64,000 nt of DNA from Paraburkholderia sp. Ac-20340 (GCF_017104965.1 NZ_JAAGPR010000004.1:388534-452533), one strand, 5' to 3'; positions 17,950 to 26,800 are shown, counted from the first letter of the stretch. Notes: generated by a model not told the origin, from the letters alone. Program-made: numbers and translations.

Positions 17950-19032
17950 TTAGAACATGTGACGCAGGCCGACCGCTGCGCCCAACTGATTGTTGCTGCC
18001 CGGCAACTCGGTGACGGCGCCGCCCGAGACCTTGTTGTAATCGACGCTCCCGTACACCTGGGTCGATTTCGACAGCGCGTACTCCGATTCCAGCACGCCG
18101 GTGTAGCGCTTGCCGCTGTTGCCGGCGATGCCGTTCACGTCGCGGATCGTGTCGTAGTAGAACGCGCCGGTGACGCTCACCGCTGGCGAGACCTGCCACG
18201 CCACGCCCGAGAAGCCGATGGTGTCCTTGCGCGGATGATCGGCGAACGAGCCGTATTGCACGCTGCGGCTGCTGTCGTTGAGGAACTCGCTGTCGACCAC
18301 GCCGGTGGCGTCGTTGCCGCCGATATAGCCGAGGAACACCGTGGCCGGGCCGATCGCATAACGGGCCGCCGCGCCCCACATCTGCTGCGAGCGCGCGTTG
18401 GCGTCGCGCACGTTCTGGTAGACCGCGCCCACCATCAGCGCGCCGCGCGTGTAGGCGGTGCGCACGCCCCAGTACGAATCCGCGCTCATGTCGCCGGCCT
18501 GGCCGCCGAAGCCGTAGCTCGCGCCCACGGCGAGGCCGTCGAAGTTGCCGCTGTAGCTGACCACGTTGCTCGCGCGCGCCTGGGTCAGGAAATACGGCCA
18601 CATATTGGCGCTGTAATTGGCGACCGTGAGCGGATCGAGATCGCCGAACAGGTTGAAGCCTTCGGTCGCCTGGCGGCCGAGCTTGATGGTGCCCAGCTGC
18701 GATTCGAGCCCGACGTACGCATAGCGGCCGAACAGCAGGCTCGAATCGGTCTTGCCGTTTTGCGGCTCGAAGCCGTTTTCGAGCTGGAAGATCGCCTTCA
18801 GGCCGCCGCCGAGATCTTCGGCGCCCTTGAAGCCGAAGCGGCTATTGGTGATCGCGCCGTTGGTGAGCTGCACGCTGCTGTCGTTGTTCGCGTTGGCGTG
18901 CGTGGTGTAACGCAGGCTTTGATCGACGATGCCGTAGAGCGTCACCGAACTCTGCGCCTGCGCGCTCCCCGAGGCCGCGAGCGTGGCGGCGCTCAGTACG
19001 CCAGGGACTGCTAACTTGATGAAAGTCTTCAA
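17950..19032 (-). CDS. Outer-membrane trimeric porin, paralogue 2
   Basis: 360 aa, starting at TTG (19032) behind GGAG; no in-frame ATG gives a better signal sequence. The signal peptide ends near residue 26 (ASGSAQA before QSSVTLYGIVDQSL). Conserved porin blocks are SRFGFKGAEDLGGGLKAIFQ, LLFGRYAYVGLESQLGTIKLG and a C-terminal GLRHMF with final Phe. It sits between the RidA and permease genes on the same strand, so it is probably the outer-membrane entry route for the same amino-acid substrate. Confidence 0.95.
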   Translation of the reverse strand: MKTFIKLAVPGVLSAATLAASGSAQAQSSVTLYGIVDQSLRYTTHANANNDSSVQLTNGAITNSRFGFKGAEDLGGGLKAIFQLENGFEPQNGKTDSSLLFGRYAYVGLESQLGTIKLGRQATEGFNLFGDLDPLTVANYSANMWPYFLTQARASNVVSYSGNFDGLAVGASYGFGGQAGDMSADSYWGVRTAYTRGALMVGAVYQNVRDANARSQQMWGAAARYAIGPATVFLGYIGGNDATGVVDSEFLNDSSRSVQYGSFADHPRKDTIGFSGVAWQVSPAVSVTGAFYYDTIRDVNGIAGNSGKRYTGVLESEYALSKSTQVYGSVDYNKVSGGAVTELPGSNNQLGAAVGLRHMF

Positions 19033-19093
19033 CTGGGAACTCCGATGGGTGGTCGTTTAGTTTTTGTAGAACAAGCGCTGCGTGGTGCGATTG

Positions 19094-19489
19094 CTAGCGC
19101 GTGGGTGTCGCCGCAGACGGCAGCCCGACATAGGCCACCAGTTCGATCAGCATGGCCGGATGCGCGAAGCCCTTGACGGCCACGCTGGTGCGATTGGGCC
19201 ACGGCGCGCTGAAAAAGCGGCGGTATTCGGCGTCGATGGCTGGCATGTCGGCGGCATTGGCCATATAGATCAGCACCTGGGCGACATCGCTCAATTGCGC
19301 GCCCGCGGCCTTCACGGCCTGTTCCAGATTGGCGAGCGTGAGGCGCGTCTGCGCGACGATGTCCTCGCCGGCAATGGCGCCGCTGGAATCCATCGGGCCG
19401 TGCGCGGTGAACATCAGGCCGCCGGCACGCGTGGCCCACGAAAACGGCTGGCCGGGATTGGGCAAGCCGGTCTCGATCGTATCGGGCAT
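19094..19489 (-). CDS. RidA family (YjgF/YER057c) enamine/imine deaminase
   Basis: 131 aa with the chorismate-mutase-like RidA fold. QTRLTLANLEQAVKAAGAQL is the helix region, and PNRTSVAVKGFAHPAMLIEL holds the conserved arginine that binds the substrate carboxylate. AGGAGAACCC precedes the ATG. RidA proteins hydrolyse reactive 2-aminoacrylate and other imines made by PLP enzymes, which matches its position 43 bases after the aminotransferase gene. It lacks the full archetypal sequence, so it may be a Rid2/Rid-type paralogue with its own imine substrate. Confidence 0.85.
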   Translation of the reverse strand: MPDTIETGLPNPGQPFSWATRAGGLMFTAHGPMDSSGAIAGEDIVAQTRLTLANLEQAVKAAGAQLSDVAQVLIYMANAADMPAIDAEYRRFFSAPWPNRTSVAVKGFAHPAMLIELVAYVGLPSAATPTR

Positions 19490-19532
19490 GGGTTCTCCTC
19501 CTTGTGTTTTTTGGGGTGTCGCGTGGTGCGCG

Positions 19533-20732
19533 TTATTGCGGTGCGAGCACGCTGGCCATCGCTTCGGCCACGTAGTCGAGATTGCTGGCGTTCAGTCCGG
19601 CGACGCACAGGCGCCCCGAGCGCAACAGATAGACGCCAAAACGTTCGCGCAACGCATCCACTTCGTGCGCGCGCAGACCGGTGTAACTGAACATGCCGCG
19701 CTGCTCGACGAGGTAGTCGAAGGCGCGGCCCGGCAGCGCATCGCGCAGGCGGTCGCGCAGGCCCGTGCGCATCGACTTGATACGCGCGCGCATGGCCGCC
19801 ACTTCGGCGTCCCATTGCGCGTAAAGCTGCGCGTCGCCCAGCACCTGAGCGACGAGTTGCGCGCCGAACAGCGGCGGGCTCGAATAGGCGCGGCGCACGC
19901 CCGCCTGCATCTGCGTGAGCACGCGGGTGGCTTCCTGCTCGCTCGAACAGACGACCGAGAGCCCGCCGCAACGCTCGCCATAGAGCGAAAAATTCTTCGA
20001 GAACGAATTGCTGACGAGAAAGGCCACGCCCGCATCGCTCATGGCGCGGATCGCCCAGGCATCGTCGTCGAGGCCGTCGCCGAAACCTTGATACGCCATG
20101 TCGATGAACGGAATCAGGCCGCGCGCCTGCACGCAGGCGATCACGGCGCGCCATTGTTCGCGCGTGAGATCGAGGCCGGTGGGATTGTGGCAACACGGTT
20201 GCAGCAGCACGAAACTGCGCGCCGGCAGTGTTTCGAGCGTGGCGAGCATGGCGTCGAAACGGATGCCGTTGCTGGCCGCGTCGTAATACGGATAGCTGTG
20301 CACCTCGATCTGCGCGCCCGCGAACAGGACGCGGTGATTGTCCCAGCTCGGATCGCTGATCCAGATCGCGCTATCGGGGAAATAGCGCTTGATGAACTCC
20401 GCGCCCAGACGCAGCGCGCCCGAACCGCCAAGCGTCTGCAAGGTCGCGACGCGGCGCTCGCGCACGGCCGCGCAGGCCTCGCCGAACACCACGCGCTGCA
20501 CGGCCTCGCGAAACGGCGCCGAGCCTTCCATCGGCAAGTAGGTGTGGGGCGCGCCCTGCGCGGCGATGCGCGCGGCGGCGTTGCGCACGCTTTCCAGCAC
20601 GGGAATGGCGCCGTTTTCGTCGTAGAACAGGCCGATGCTCAGATTGACCTTGCGCGCTTGCGGGTCGCGCTGGAAGTCCTGGAACAGGGACAGGATCGGG
20701 TCGCCGGGGTAGGCGTTGACGTGGTGAAACAT
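19533..20732 (-). CDS. tyrB: Aromatic/aspartate aminotransferase, class I (TyrB-like)
   Basis: 399 aa PLP enzyme. The PLP lysine is K246 in [16 protein letters not shown], with N183 in CHNPTGLD and D211 in [11 protein letters not shown] as cofactor contacts, and [11 protein letters not shown] near the end for carboxylate binding. The pattern [20 protein letters not shown] and [19 protein letters not shown] is typical of the AspC/TyrB subgroup. It transfers amino groups from aromatic or acidic amino acids to 2-oxoglutarate in the cytoplasm. It is the first gene of the minus-strand operon and is divergent from an Lrp/AsnC regulator, which presumably controls it. TyrB rather than AspC is my preference from context, not proof. 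Confidence 0.85.
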   Translation of the reverse strand: MFHHVNAYPGDPILSLFQDFQRDPQARKVNLSIGLFYDENGAIPVLESVRNAAARIAAQGAPHTYLPMEGSAPFREAVQRVVFGEACAAVRERRVATLQTLGGSGALRLGAEFIKRYFPDSAIWISDPSWDNHRVLFAGAQIEVHSYPYYDAASNGIRFDAMLATLETLPARSFVLLQPCCHNPTGLDLTREQWRAVIACVQARGLIPFIDMAYQGFGDGLDDDAWAIRAMSDAGVAFLVSNSFSKNFSLYGERCGGLSVVCSSEQEATRVLTQMQAGVRRAYSSPPLFGAQLVAQVLGDAQLYAQWDAEVAAMRARIKSMRTGLRDRLRDALPGRAFDYLVEQRGMFSYTGLRAHEVDALRERFGVYLLRSGRLCVAGLNASNLDYVAEAMASVLAPQ

Positions 20733-20882
20733 GCTCGAATCCTTGTGGTTTTCGTCGAATTATTGCGAGCATGTTATAGAGGAGGAAATAAAATATGCTT
20801 CGTTTATCGTGCGTCTTTTGCTTGTGGCGTGGTAGAGTCTGCGAATATTTCCACAATTCTTGAATGAGTCTGCTGACCACCT
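20733..20882. promoter_or_regulatory. Divergent promoter region, aminotransferase operon / Lrp regulator
   Basis: 150 bases with a clear AT-rich core (around 20780-20815 and 20845-20865) between divergent genes, as expected for an Lrp/AsnC-controlled promoter. I could not fix exact -35/-10 elements. Confidence 0.5.
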
Positions 20883-21353
20883 ATGGACCGTACAGACATG
20901 CGCATTTTGCGCGTTTTGGAGAAGGATGGCCGCATCAGCAATCAGGATCTCGCAGACGCGGTGAAACTCTCGCCTTCGGCCTGTTTGCGGCGCGTGAAGA
21001 TCCTGGAGGAGCGGGGCGTGATCGTCGGCTATCGGTCGGTGATTGCGCCCAAGGCGATCGGCGTGGGTTTCGAGGCGCTGGTGCAGGTGTCGATGCGGCC
21101 GGAGGAGGACGACTGGCACGCGCGCTTTTCGGAGGCGATTCAGGCGTGGCCCGAAGTGGTGTCGGCGCAGATCGTCACGGGCACGTCCAATTACGTGTTG
21201 CGCGTGCGCGCGCGCGACCTCGATCACTATTCCGATTTCGTGATTCACCGCCTGCATCGCGCGCCCGGCGTCATGGCCATCAACTCGAATATCGTGCTGG
21301 CGACGGTGAAGGATGGCGGATCGGTGCTGGATCTTGCGGTGCTACCGGGTTGA
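20883..21353 (+). CDS. Lrp/AsnC family transcriptional regulator
   Basis: 156 aa. The N-terminal winged helix-turn-helix spans residues 1-55 (MDRTDMRILRVLEKDGRISN, LADAVKLSPSACLRRVKILE). The C-terminal RAM/AsnC ligand domain includes VGFEALVQVSMR and EVVSAQIVTGTSNYVLRVRA. Such proteins assemble into octamers and sense amino acids. It diverges from the aminotransferase/RidA/porin/permease operon by 150 bases and is its likely regulator. The ribosome site is weak, so the start (ATG 20883) is chosen by homology. Confidence 0.9.
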   Translation: MDRTDMRILRVLEKDGRISNQDLADAVKLSPSACLRRVKILEERGVIVGYRSVIAPKAIGVGFEALVQVSMRPEEDDWHARFSEAIQAWPEVVSAQIVTGTSNYVLRVRARDLDHYSDFVIHRLHRAPGVMAINSNIVLATVKDGGSVLDLAVLPG

Positions 21354-21456
21354 GCGGCTGGCGCGCTGCGGTTTCGATCGGTGATCGCGTGTTTTCTGCT
21401 GTTATGACAAAATGTCCCGACTTATAAGGAGTCAACGAGACATTTTGCGCAAATCT

Positions 21457-21639
21457 ATGAAGACTGCAGACCTTTCTTATGCACTGGCACGCCTTGGCTG
21501 GACCCAGGTGACGTTCGCCGAATACGCCGGATACGACCGCCGCACAGTCGGACGCTGGATGAATGGCGAGTCACCTGTGCCCTTGCTGGTCGAAAAGCAT
21601 ATCGACCTGTTGCTGGCGATTCGTGACAGGATGCCTTGA
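21457..21639 (+). CDS. Small helix-turn-helix DNA-binding protein (XRE-like)
   Basis: 60 aa from ATG 21457 (MKTADLSYALARLGWTQVTF). A longer form from ATG 21412 would add 15 residues, but the AAGGAG at 21426-21431 fits neither start well. The sequence is a bare HTH: ALARLGWTQ, AEYAGYDRRTVGRWMNGE, then VEKHIDLLLAIRDRM. It resembles the XRE/Cro-type fold with a phage-like repressor size. It has no partner gene nearby and its target is unknown. Confidence 0.7.
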   Translation: MKTADLSYALARLGWTQVTFAEYAGYDRRTVGRWMNGESPVPLLVEKHIDLLLAIRDRMP

Positions 21640-21688
21640 GTTGCGCGGCAAAAAACCTGAGTGATCGGGCGGGCTCGCGCTCGAAAAA

Positions 21689-21761
21689 GAATGGCGCTAT
21701 TCGATTCAAAATAAATAATCTTGATTCACGGCGAATAGTTTTCGCAAAGGGAGCGCCATTC
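21689..21761. repeat. Nested inverted repeat
   Basis: GAATGGCGCT (21689-21698) is exactly complementary to AGCGCCATTC (21752-21761). Inside it, CTATTCG (21697-21703) pairs with CGAATAG (21732-21738). The enclosed stretch is AT-rich. It lies between the small HTH gene and the membrane-protein gene. Confidence 0.7.
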
Positions 21762-21837
21762 AATTCAAACAGCGCTTCCTCTTGAAGGTCGCCGGTATAC
21801 ACTTCCCCAATCGATAATCAGAACGCAGGGGAATGAA

Positions 21838-22773
21838 TTGATTGCAGTTCCGGTGTGGTCGAACGCGCAGTTCACGATTATCCTGCTTTCGGTTTTATCG
21901 ACTTTTGCACTCATCGTCGGCGGCCTGCTGCTCGCGGTGATTCCGCCTGTGCGTCGCTGGGTAGGGCTGAGGCCTAAACTGCGCATCGGCCTGCTGGTAT
22001 CGACGCCATTGCTGTTGCTGGCCTCGCTGCCCACACTGGTGATGGCCATGGCGGCGTTCGGTGCGTGGCGCTCGGTCACCGCGCCGGAATCGGAGCGTCA
22101 TATTACGCTGGAGCACGATCAGACAATCGACGGCTTTACGTTGCCCGCCGGTACGCATCTGGATCTGATCGAGGCTTATGAAATCGATTCATTCAAGCAC
22201 GCCCGTTTTCCCCATCCAGTCAACATGCTCGACGTGACAGCGACCGGAATGAATTCGGTCTTGCCTTATTCGGTTGCCTTCACGGGGACGGGCGAACAGA
22301 CGATCGCGGGCTGGACCTGCGATGCAACGGACGAAATCGAATTCAGCCGAAGCACCGACAAGCATTTCGATCTGGACATGAAATCGCCTTTTCACTTTAG
22401 CGGTTGCACGCTGGGGCACGGCAACAGGATTGCGGGCCGTCTTTTGCTGCCCGCGAACGCTACGATCGCTGAAGGCACGCTGCACGCGGAGTTTTTCAAC
22501 GTCAAAGTGGCCGATCCCTTGCCGATTGGGCCGGGCGGTGCGCTGTTGAAAACCAATTGTCTGGTGATCGACCGCAACAGCCGCATGCCCCAGGATATGA
22601 ATACCGGGCTGCTGGTGAATCCGCTCAAGTGGAAAAACAAGACCTGGCCCGCCGGAACCGAAGTGATGTGGGATGCACCGAAGCCTGGCGCGTCTGCAAA
22701 AGTCACTGCCTGGTCGTTCTTCGAGCATTCGGCCAGTCTGGATTCGAACGATTCGTTTTCTTGCCTTGGTTAA
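21838..22773 (+). CDS. Membrane-anchored hypothetical protein
   Basis: 311 aa, TTG start at 21838 behind AGGGGA; the nearby ATG at 21833 is in another frame. Two hydrophobic helices (residues about 10-33 and 50-72, AQFTIILLSVLSTFALIVGG and IGLLVSTPLLLLASLPTLVM) are followed by about 235 residues that are probably periplasmic and beta-rich. These include repeated turn-rich blocks such as DGFTLPAGTHLDLIEAYEID, GCTLGHGNRIAGRLLLPANA and KTWPAGTEVMWDAPKPG. The pattern of strand plus LPAGT/WPAGTEV resembles structural beta-barrel or beta-helix segments. I do not recognise a family. No operon partner. Confidence 0.7.
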   Translation: MIAVPVWSNAQFTIILLSVLSTFALIVGGLLLAVIPPVRRWVGLRPKLRIGLLVSTPLLLLASLPTLVMAMAAFGAWRSVTAPESERHITLEHDQTIDGFTLPAGTHLDLIEAYEIDSFKHARFPHPVNMLDVTATGMNSVLPYSVAFTGTGEQTIAGWTCDATDEIEFSRSTDKHFDLDMKSPFHFSGCTLGHGNRIAGRLLLPANATIAEGTLHAEFFNVKVADPLPIGPGGALLKTNCLVIDRNSRMPQDMNTGLLVNPLKWKNKTWPAGTEVMWDAPKPGASAKVTAWSFFEHSASLDSNDSFSCLG

Positions 22774-23167
22774 GCCGGGTTTCTACGGCGAATCGCCCGG
22801 GCATGCTCACGTGGATTCACTACGATTCTCCCGTCACGCGCCGTTTCTATGCGGGCAGTGACGAACTAATTCACATTAGCGTGGAAACTGCTTTATCTGC
22901 TGTCGGCAACGTGGTCGTGCGGACTCTGGAGTTACGTCATGCGCTGGCGTGGTGTGCCAAAGGAAGATGAATTCACTGCGCGTGGGTTTTAAGGGCGGCA
23001 AATCGGTAAATTGGCAAAAAAGGGGCGGGTGCAGGCCATCCGCTAATTCTTTCCTGTGAAACGGGCCGTAACGCGACGGGATTTTCAAGGCTGGATTTGA
23101 GTGAGTACCGGGGCTTATCGTACGAGCGCTCGACGAGCTTCAGTGCTTTGCCAAGGAGAATTCAGCC
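22774..23167. other. Intergenic region
   Basis: 394 bases without a credible gene; small frames on both strands have no ribosome site. The region ends with AAGGAG at 23154-23159, which serves the next gene. I see no clear terminator. Confidence 0.5.
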
Positions 23168-23602
23168 ATGAAGAAAATACAGATCGTTATCGCCGCTATT
23201 GCCGCTTCGGCTGCCGTCTCGCTGCAAGTTCGCGCCGACGAACCGGTTCCGCCGATGCCCGACCATCACGCGCCCATGTTCGCCGGCGATATGGGGCAGG
23301 TCCCTCCGTTCCATGGCCCGGATTTCGACGTCATCAACGATCTCGAGCAATTGCGCCGCCTGTATAGCCTGTCTGGGCGTCCTGGCGACATCGTGGCGGT
23401 CTATCACGAGGTGCTGGACAAGTCGCACAATCCGGCGGTGCGCCGCTTCGCCTATGACGCCCTGGCTCGCGAACAGCTGAAGCCGGCGGACCCCGCAGCG
23501 GCCATCGCAACGATCCACGCCAGCCTCGAAGAAGATCTCGATCGCGCCAACAAGCCGCCGCGCGCAGAAGGCGGGCAAAAGCCGGGCGTGCCGCATCCCT
23601 GA
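23168..23602 (+). CDS. Small secreted (periplasmic) hypothetical protein
   Basis: 144 aa with a clear signal peptide (MKKIQIVIAAIAASAAVSLQ, cleavage likely after VRA before DEPVPPMP). The mature part has a Pro/His/Met-rich N-terminus (PPMPDHHAPMFAGDMGQVPP) followed by two or three helices (FDVINDLEQLRRLYSLSGRP, AVYHEVLDKSHNPAVRRFAY, AAIATIHASLEEDLDRANK). The His/Met-rich start hints at metal contact, but I cannot assign a family. Ribosome site AAGGAG 8 bases before ATG. It lies 281 bases before the glycoside island and is probably independent of it. Confidence 0.75.
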   Translation: MKKIQIVIAAIAASAAVSLQVRADEPVPPMPDHHAPMFAGDMGQVPPFHGPDFDVINDLEQLRRLYSLSGRPGDIVAVYHEVLDKSHNPAVRRFAYDALAREQLKPADPAAAIATIHASLEEDLDRANKPPRAEGGQKPGVPHP

Positions 23603-23850
23603 GGTGCGGGAACCGGGGCGGAAAGTCGGCGAATGGCGCGCCTGAAGTCCTCACTGAACCTTACGGAAGGTTTCTTTCCGCAACGGATCAGAAAGGATTG
23701 GCGCGCAGCTTTCCATGCTGGCACTGATTGCAGAACCGCATGGCCGCCGCCTCGCGCGGCCATGGATCGCGTCCCCAAAACCGATCACGAAATTCAATAG
23801 TTCACGCGCGAAAATTATCATTTTTCAATGCCGTGCCGATGACTAAATAA

Positions 23851-23877
23851 TCCGTCACCAGCTCACACAATGACGGA
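23851..23877 (+). promoter_or_regulatory. Inverted repeat covering the ribosome site of the deglycosidase gene
   Basis: TCCGTCA (23851-23857) is complementary to TGACGGA (23871-23877), 13-nt loop. The right arm overlaps the Shine-Dalgarno GGAG (23875-23878), so folding of the mRNA would hide it. Confidence 0.45.
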
Positions 23878-23883
23878 GACAGC

Positions 23884-24897
23884 ATGTCATCACCCGCACA
23901 GATCAAGCGCGGCATCAGCCTTTACAGCTATCAGGAAGAGTTTTTCCTGCTCAAGCTCGACCTCGAAGGCTGCCTCGCCGAAGCGGCGAAAATCGGCGCT
24001 CATGGAATCGAGATCGTCAGTGAACAGATGATTCCGCGTGCACCGCACGCCGCCGACGCGTTCTACGCGCAATGGCACGAGTGGATGGCGCAATACGGCC
24101 TCACGCCCGTGTGCCACGATCTCTTTCTCGACACGAAACGCTATCCCGATCGCCGCCTGAGCGATGACGAATGCGTGGCATCGATCGAAGCCGACCTGCG
24201 CCATGCGCATCGTCTGGGTTGCCGTTTCGTGCGCGTGCTCGTGAGCGTCTCACCGCATATTCTCGCGCGCTGCGTGAGCGCCGCCGAACGCTACGACGTG
24301 AAAATGCTGCTGGAAGTGCACTCGCCGCTGCATTTCGATCATCCGTGGATCATGCGTCACGCGGAATCGATGGAGCGTCTGGGCACGCAGCACATCGGCT
24401 TCATGCCCGACATGGGGATCTTCGTCAAGCGTTACCCGCGTGTCATGCGCGACCGATTCGTGCGGATGGGTGCGCGCGCAACGATCGCCGATTTCATCTG
24501 CGCCGCTTACGACGATCGCATTCTCTCCGAATACCTCGTGCAGGATGTGCGCCAGATGGGCGGTACGCCGGTTGAACTGGCCATGGCCGAAACCGTGCGC
24601 CACACGATCTGGTCGAACCCGCGGCGCCTGCTCGAATTCATGCCGCGCATTCATCATATTCACGCGAAGTTCTACGAGATGACGCCCGAGTGCATCGAGC
24701 CGAGCATTCCCTATGACGAAATCCTTCCGGTGCTGATCGAAGGCGGCTACAACGGCTATCTGTCGAGCGAATACGAAGGCAATCGCCACGTGCAGGACGC
24801 GTTCGACGTGGACAGCATCGAACAGGTGCGCAGGCAGCATCGCATGTTCGAAACGCTGCTCGATCAGCACGCTGCAATCGCTGCGGTCGCGGCTTAA
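23884..24897 (+). CDS. TIM-barrel sugar isomerase/epimerase-fold protein, candidate C-glycoside deglycosidase alpha subunit
   Basis: 337 aa AP-endonuclease-2/sugar-phosphate-isomerase family protein without signal peptide. Candidate metal ligands are E in LLEVHSPLHFDH, D in GFMPDMGIFVKR, H in IHHIHAKFYEM and E in YLSSEYEGNRH. In known C-glycoside deglycosidases (DfgA/DgpC/CarB type) the alpha subunit is a protein of this fold, and it always pairs with a small DUF6379 beta subunit, which is exactly what follows here after 45 bases. The enzyme acts on 3-keto-C-glycosides and eliminates the aglycone. The role is inferred from this pairing; a plain isomerase function remains possible. First gene of the island. 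Confidence 0.75.
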   Translation: MSSPAQIKRGISLYSYQEEFFLLKLDLEGCLAEAAKIGAHGIEIVSEQMIPRAPHAADAFYAQWHEWMAQYGLTPVCHDLFLDTKRYPDRRLSDDECVASIEADLRHAHRLGCRFVRVLVSVSPHILARCVSAAERYDVKMLLEVHSPLHFDHPWIMRHAESMERLGTQHIGFMPDMGIFVKRYPRVMRDRFVRMGARATIADFICAAYDDRILSEYLVQDVRQMGGTPVELAMAETVRHTIWSNPRRLLEFMPRIHHIHAKFYEMTPECIEPSIPYDEILPVLIEGGYNGYLSSEYEGNRHVQDAFDVDSIEQVRRQHRMFETLLDQHAAIAAVAA

Positions 24898-24942
24898 ACC
24901 GTTTTGGCCGGCTTCGGCATTCAGGTAAGGAGACAACTCATT

Positions 24943-25350
24943 ATGTTCGACAAATACATCATCTGCGAAAACGGCTTGCGTCCGCGCGCTGGAAACGAAG
25001 CCGCAGCGGGTTTTTCGCTGGAATTACGTTTGCCGTATTACCGCGCGCTCGGTCTTTCGATGGTGGAAAAGATCGCGCTGACGATCGACGGCGAAACCGT
25101 GCCGGTCGAGCGCATGACGCTGAACGTCGAGGACGGCGCGTTCGCCGTCGCCGATCTCGGCAAGGTGGACGACGCGCGCTGGGGTTTCGGCGAAGTCGCG
25201 CGTCTCGATGTGGCGGGCGTGACGCTCAAGGCGACGCCCGAGGGCGGTCACGACGTCCAGGTCGAACAGCATCTGCGTATCAGCTATCTGCCGTTCACGC
25301 TGGTCGGCAAGGATCGAAAATGCCTTGCGCTGGAGGCGGCGCTGGCGTGA
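24943..25350 (+). CDS. DUF6379 protein, candidate C-glycoside deglycosidase beta subunit
   Basis: 135 aa from ATG 24943 behind AAGGAG (24927-24932). It is an all-beta protein with the family pattern MFDKYIICENGLR, GFSLELRLPYYRALGLSMVE, DGETVPVERM, ARWGFGEV and LRISYLPFTLVGKDRKCL. I recognise this layout as the small subunit of C-glycoside deglycosidases, which completes the active site of the TIM-barrel subunit. It lies directly downstream of that gene on the same strand. The family match is from memory of conserved positions, not a search. It was placed behind a poorly chosen upstream start (24904) that I reject. Confidence 0.75.
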   Translation: MFDKYIICENGLRPRAGNEAAAGFSLELRLPYYRALGLSMVEKIALTIDGETVPVERMTLNVEDGAFAVADLGKVDDARWGFGEVARLDVAGVTLKATPEGGHDVQVEQHLRISYLPFTLVGKDRKCLALEAALA

Positions 25351-25542
25351 TTTGGCGCGACATGCAAAGCTGGTAGCATTCGCGCGCATGCGAACGCAAG
25401 CGCAAGCTGGAACAGGATGGTGAGCGGGCAAGGGTGCGAAGAACACTCGCCCGTCCGGTCGATTTGAATCGATCATGAAAAGAGTCGTGAAAAGACTCAT
25501 GAGAAAAGTCAGAGGCCGCGAGGCGGCCTCAAGGAGACACGT

Positions 25543-26745
25543 ATGACGAACAGAACTGCAGGCGCGGCGCAAGGCCTCGTGCTGAGCGTGGCATCGACGA
25601 TGTCGGTGATGGGCGCGGTGGTCATGGCCCCGTTGCTGCCGAGCCTTCACGCGCAATTCGCCACCACACCCGGCGTCGATTTCCTCGTGCCGATGGCGCT
25701 TACCGCGCCTTCGTTGTGTGTGGCTTTGCTCGCGCCCGTGATTGGCGTGGCGGCCGACCGCATCGGCCGTCGCCGCGCGTATCTCTTCGCGCTGCTGCTG
25801 TACGTGCTCTTTGGCACCGCGCCGCTTTATCTCCAGACCTTGCCGCAGATTCTCGCCAGCCGCGTGGGCGTGGGTTTCGCCGAGGCCGTCATCATGGTCT
25901 GCAGCACGACGCTGCTGGGCGATTATTTCACCGGCCCGGAGCGTGTGAAATGGCTTTCGGCGCAATCCGGTATTGCGTCGGTATCGGGTATCGCTTTCAT
26001 CATGCTTGGCGGCGTGCTCGGGCGCGACAACTGGCGCATTCCGTTCGCCATGTACGCACTGAGCCTCGTGCTGTTTGCCTTCACGCTGCTGCTGACCTGG
26101 GAGCCCGCGCCGCGCGCACGCGAGACCACGCAGGCGCAGCGCTTTCCCTGGGGCAACCTGTTGAGCAACGGCGTGCTGACGGTGATCGGCTCGCTGCTGT
26201 TCTATCTGATTCCCGTGCAGATGGGCGCGGTGCTGGCCGGGCACGGCGTCACTTCGCCCGCCACCATCGGCATTCTGATTTCGATCGCCAGCATTCTTAT
26301 TCCGATCGGCGCGTTTCTGTTTCGCCGCGCGGCGCTGCGGATTCGTCTCGATGCGATCGTGTGTCTGCCGTTTCTGCTGATGGGCGCGGGTCTCATCGCG
26401 CTTGGCCGCACCGGCGACGCGACGATGGACGTGATCGCCGCTTCGGTCCATCAACTCGGCGGCGGTTTCGTCCTGCCGGTATTGCTGACGATGGCGCTGC
26501 AACGTCTGCCGTTCGAATTGCGCGGACGCGGCACCGGCATCTGGATGTGCGCGTTCTTTCTCGGTCAGTTCATCAGCGCGCCCGTGGCGATTGGGGCGAT
26601 GAAAGCGGCGGGTAGCATCGGTGTATCGCTGGGCTGGCTGGGCGTCATGAGTCTTGTCGTGTGCGCGGTGCTCGTGGTGGCTGCTGTGCCGCGTGCGCGC
26701 CGCGAAGGCTGGGGCGTATTGCCGAATACGACGCCTGGTCAATAA
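25543..26745 (+). CDS. Major facilitator superfamily transporter
   Basis: 400 aa, 12 predicted helices. The cytoplasmic loop 2-3 motif is GVAADRIGRRRAYLFALLLY (the GxxxDRxGRR signature), and SRVGVGFAEAVIMVCSTTLL is the motif C-like helix 5 region. AAGGAGACACGT precedes the ATG. It is co-directional with the deglycosidase pair, so it probably imports the intact glycoside or exports a product; direction and substrate cannot be read from sequence. A terminator follows immediately. Confidence 0.85.
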   Translation: MTNRTAGAAQGLVLSVASTMSVMGAVVMAPLLPSLHAQFATTPGVDFLVPMALTAPSLCVALLAPVIGVAADRIGRRRAYLFALLLYVLFGTAPLYLQTLPQILASRVGVGFAEAVIMVCSTTLLGDYFTGPERVKWLSAQSGIASVSGIAFIMLGGVLGRDNWRIPFAMYALSLVLFAFTLLLTWEPAPRARETTQAQRFPWGNLLSNGVLTVIGSLLFYLIPVQMGAVLAGHGVTSPATIGILISIASILIPIGAFLFRRAALRIRLDAIVCLPFLLMGAGLIALGRTGDATMDVIAASVHQLGGGFVLPVLLTMALQRLPFELRGRGTGIWMCAFFLGQFISAPVAIGAMKAAGSIGVSLGWLGVMSLVVCAVLVVAAVPRARREGWGVLPNTTPGQ

Positions 26746-26760
26746 CGATTCGCCGATACG

Positions 26761-26800
26761 AAAACGCCATGCCGCTTATGCCGGCATGGCGTTTTGTTTT
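26761..26800. terminator. Strong (probably bidirectional) terminator
   Basis: A 14-bp perfect stem, AAAACGCCATGCCG (26761-26774) with its complement (26782-26795). T-rich on the right (GTTTTGTTTT) and A-rich on the left, so it can stop both the MFS transcript and the LysR transcript coming from the other side. Confidence 0.9.
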
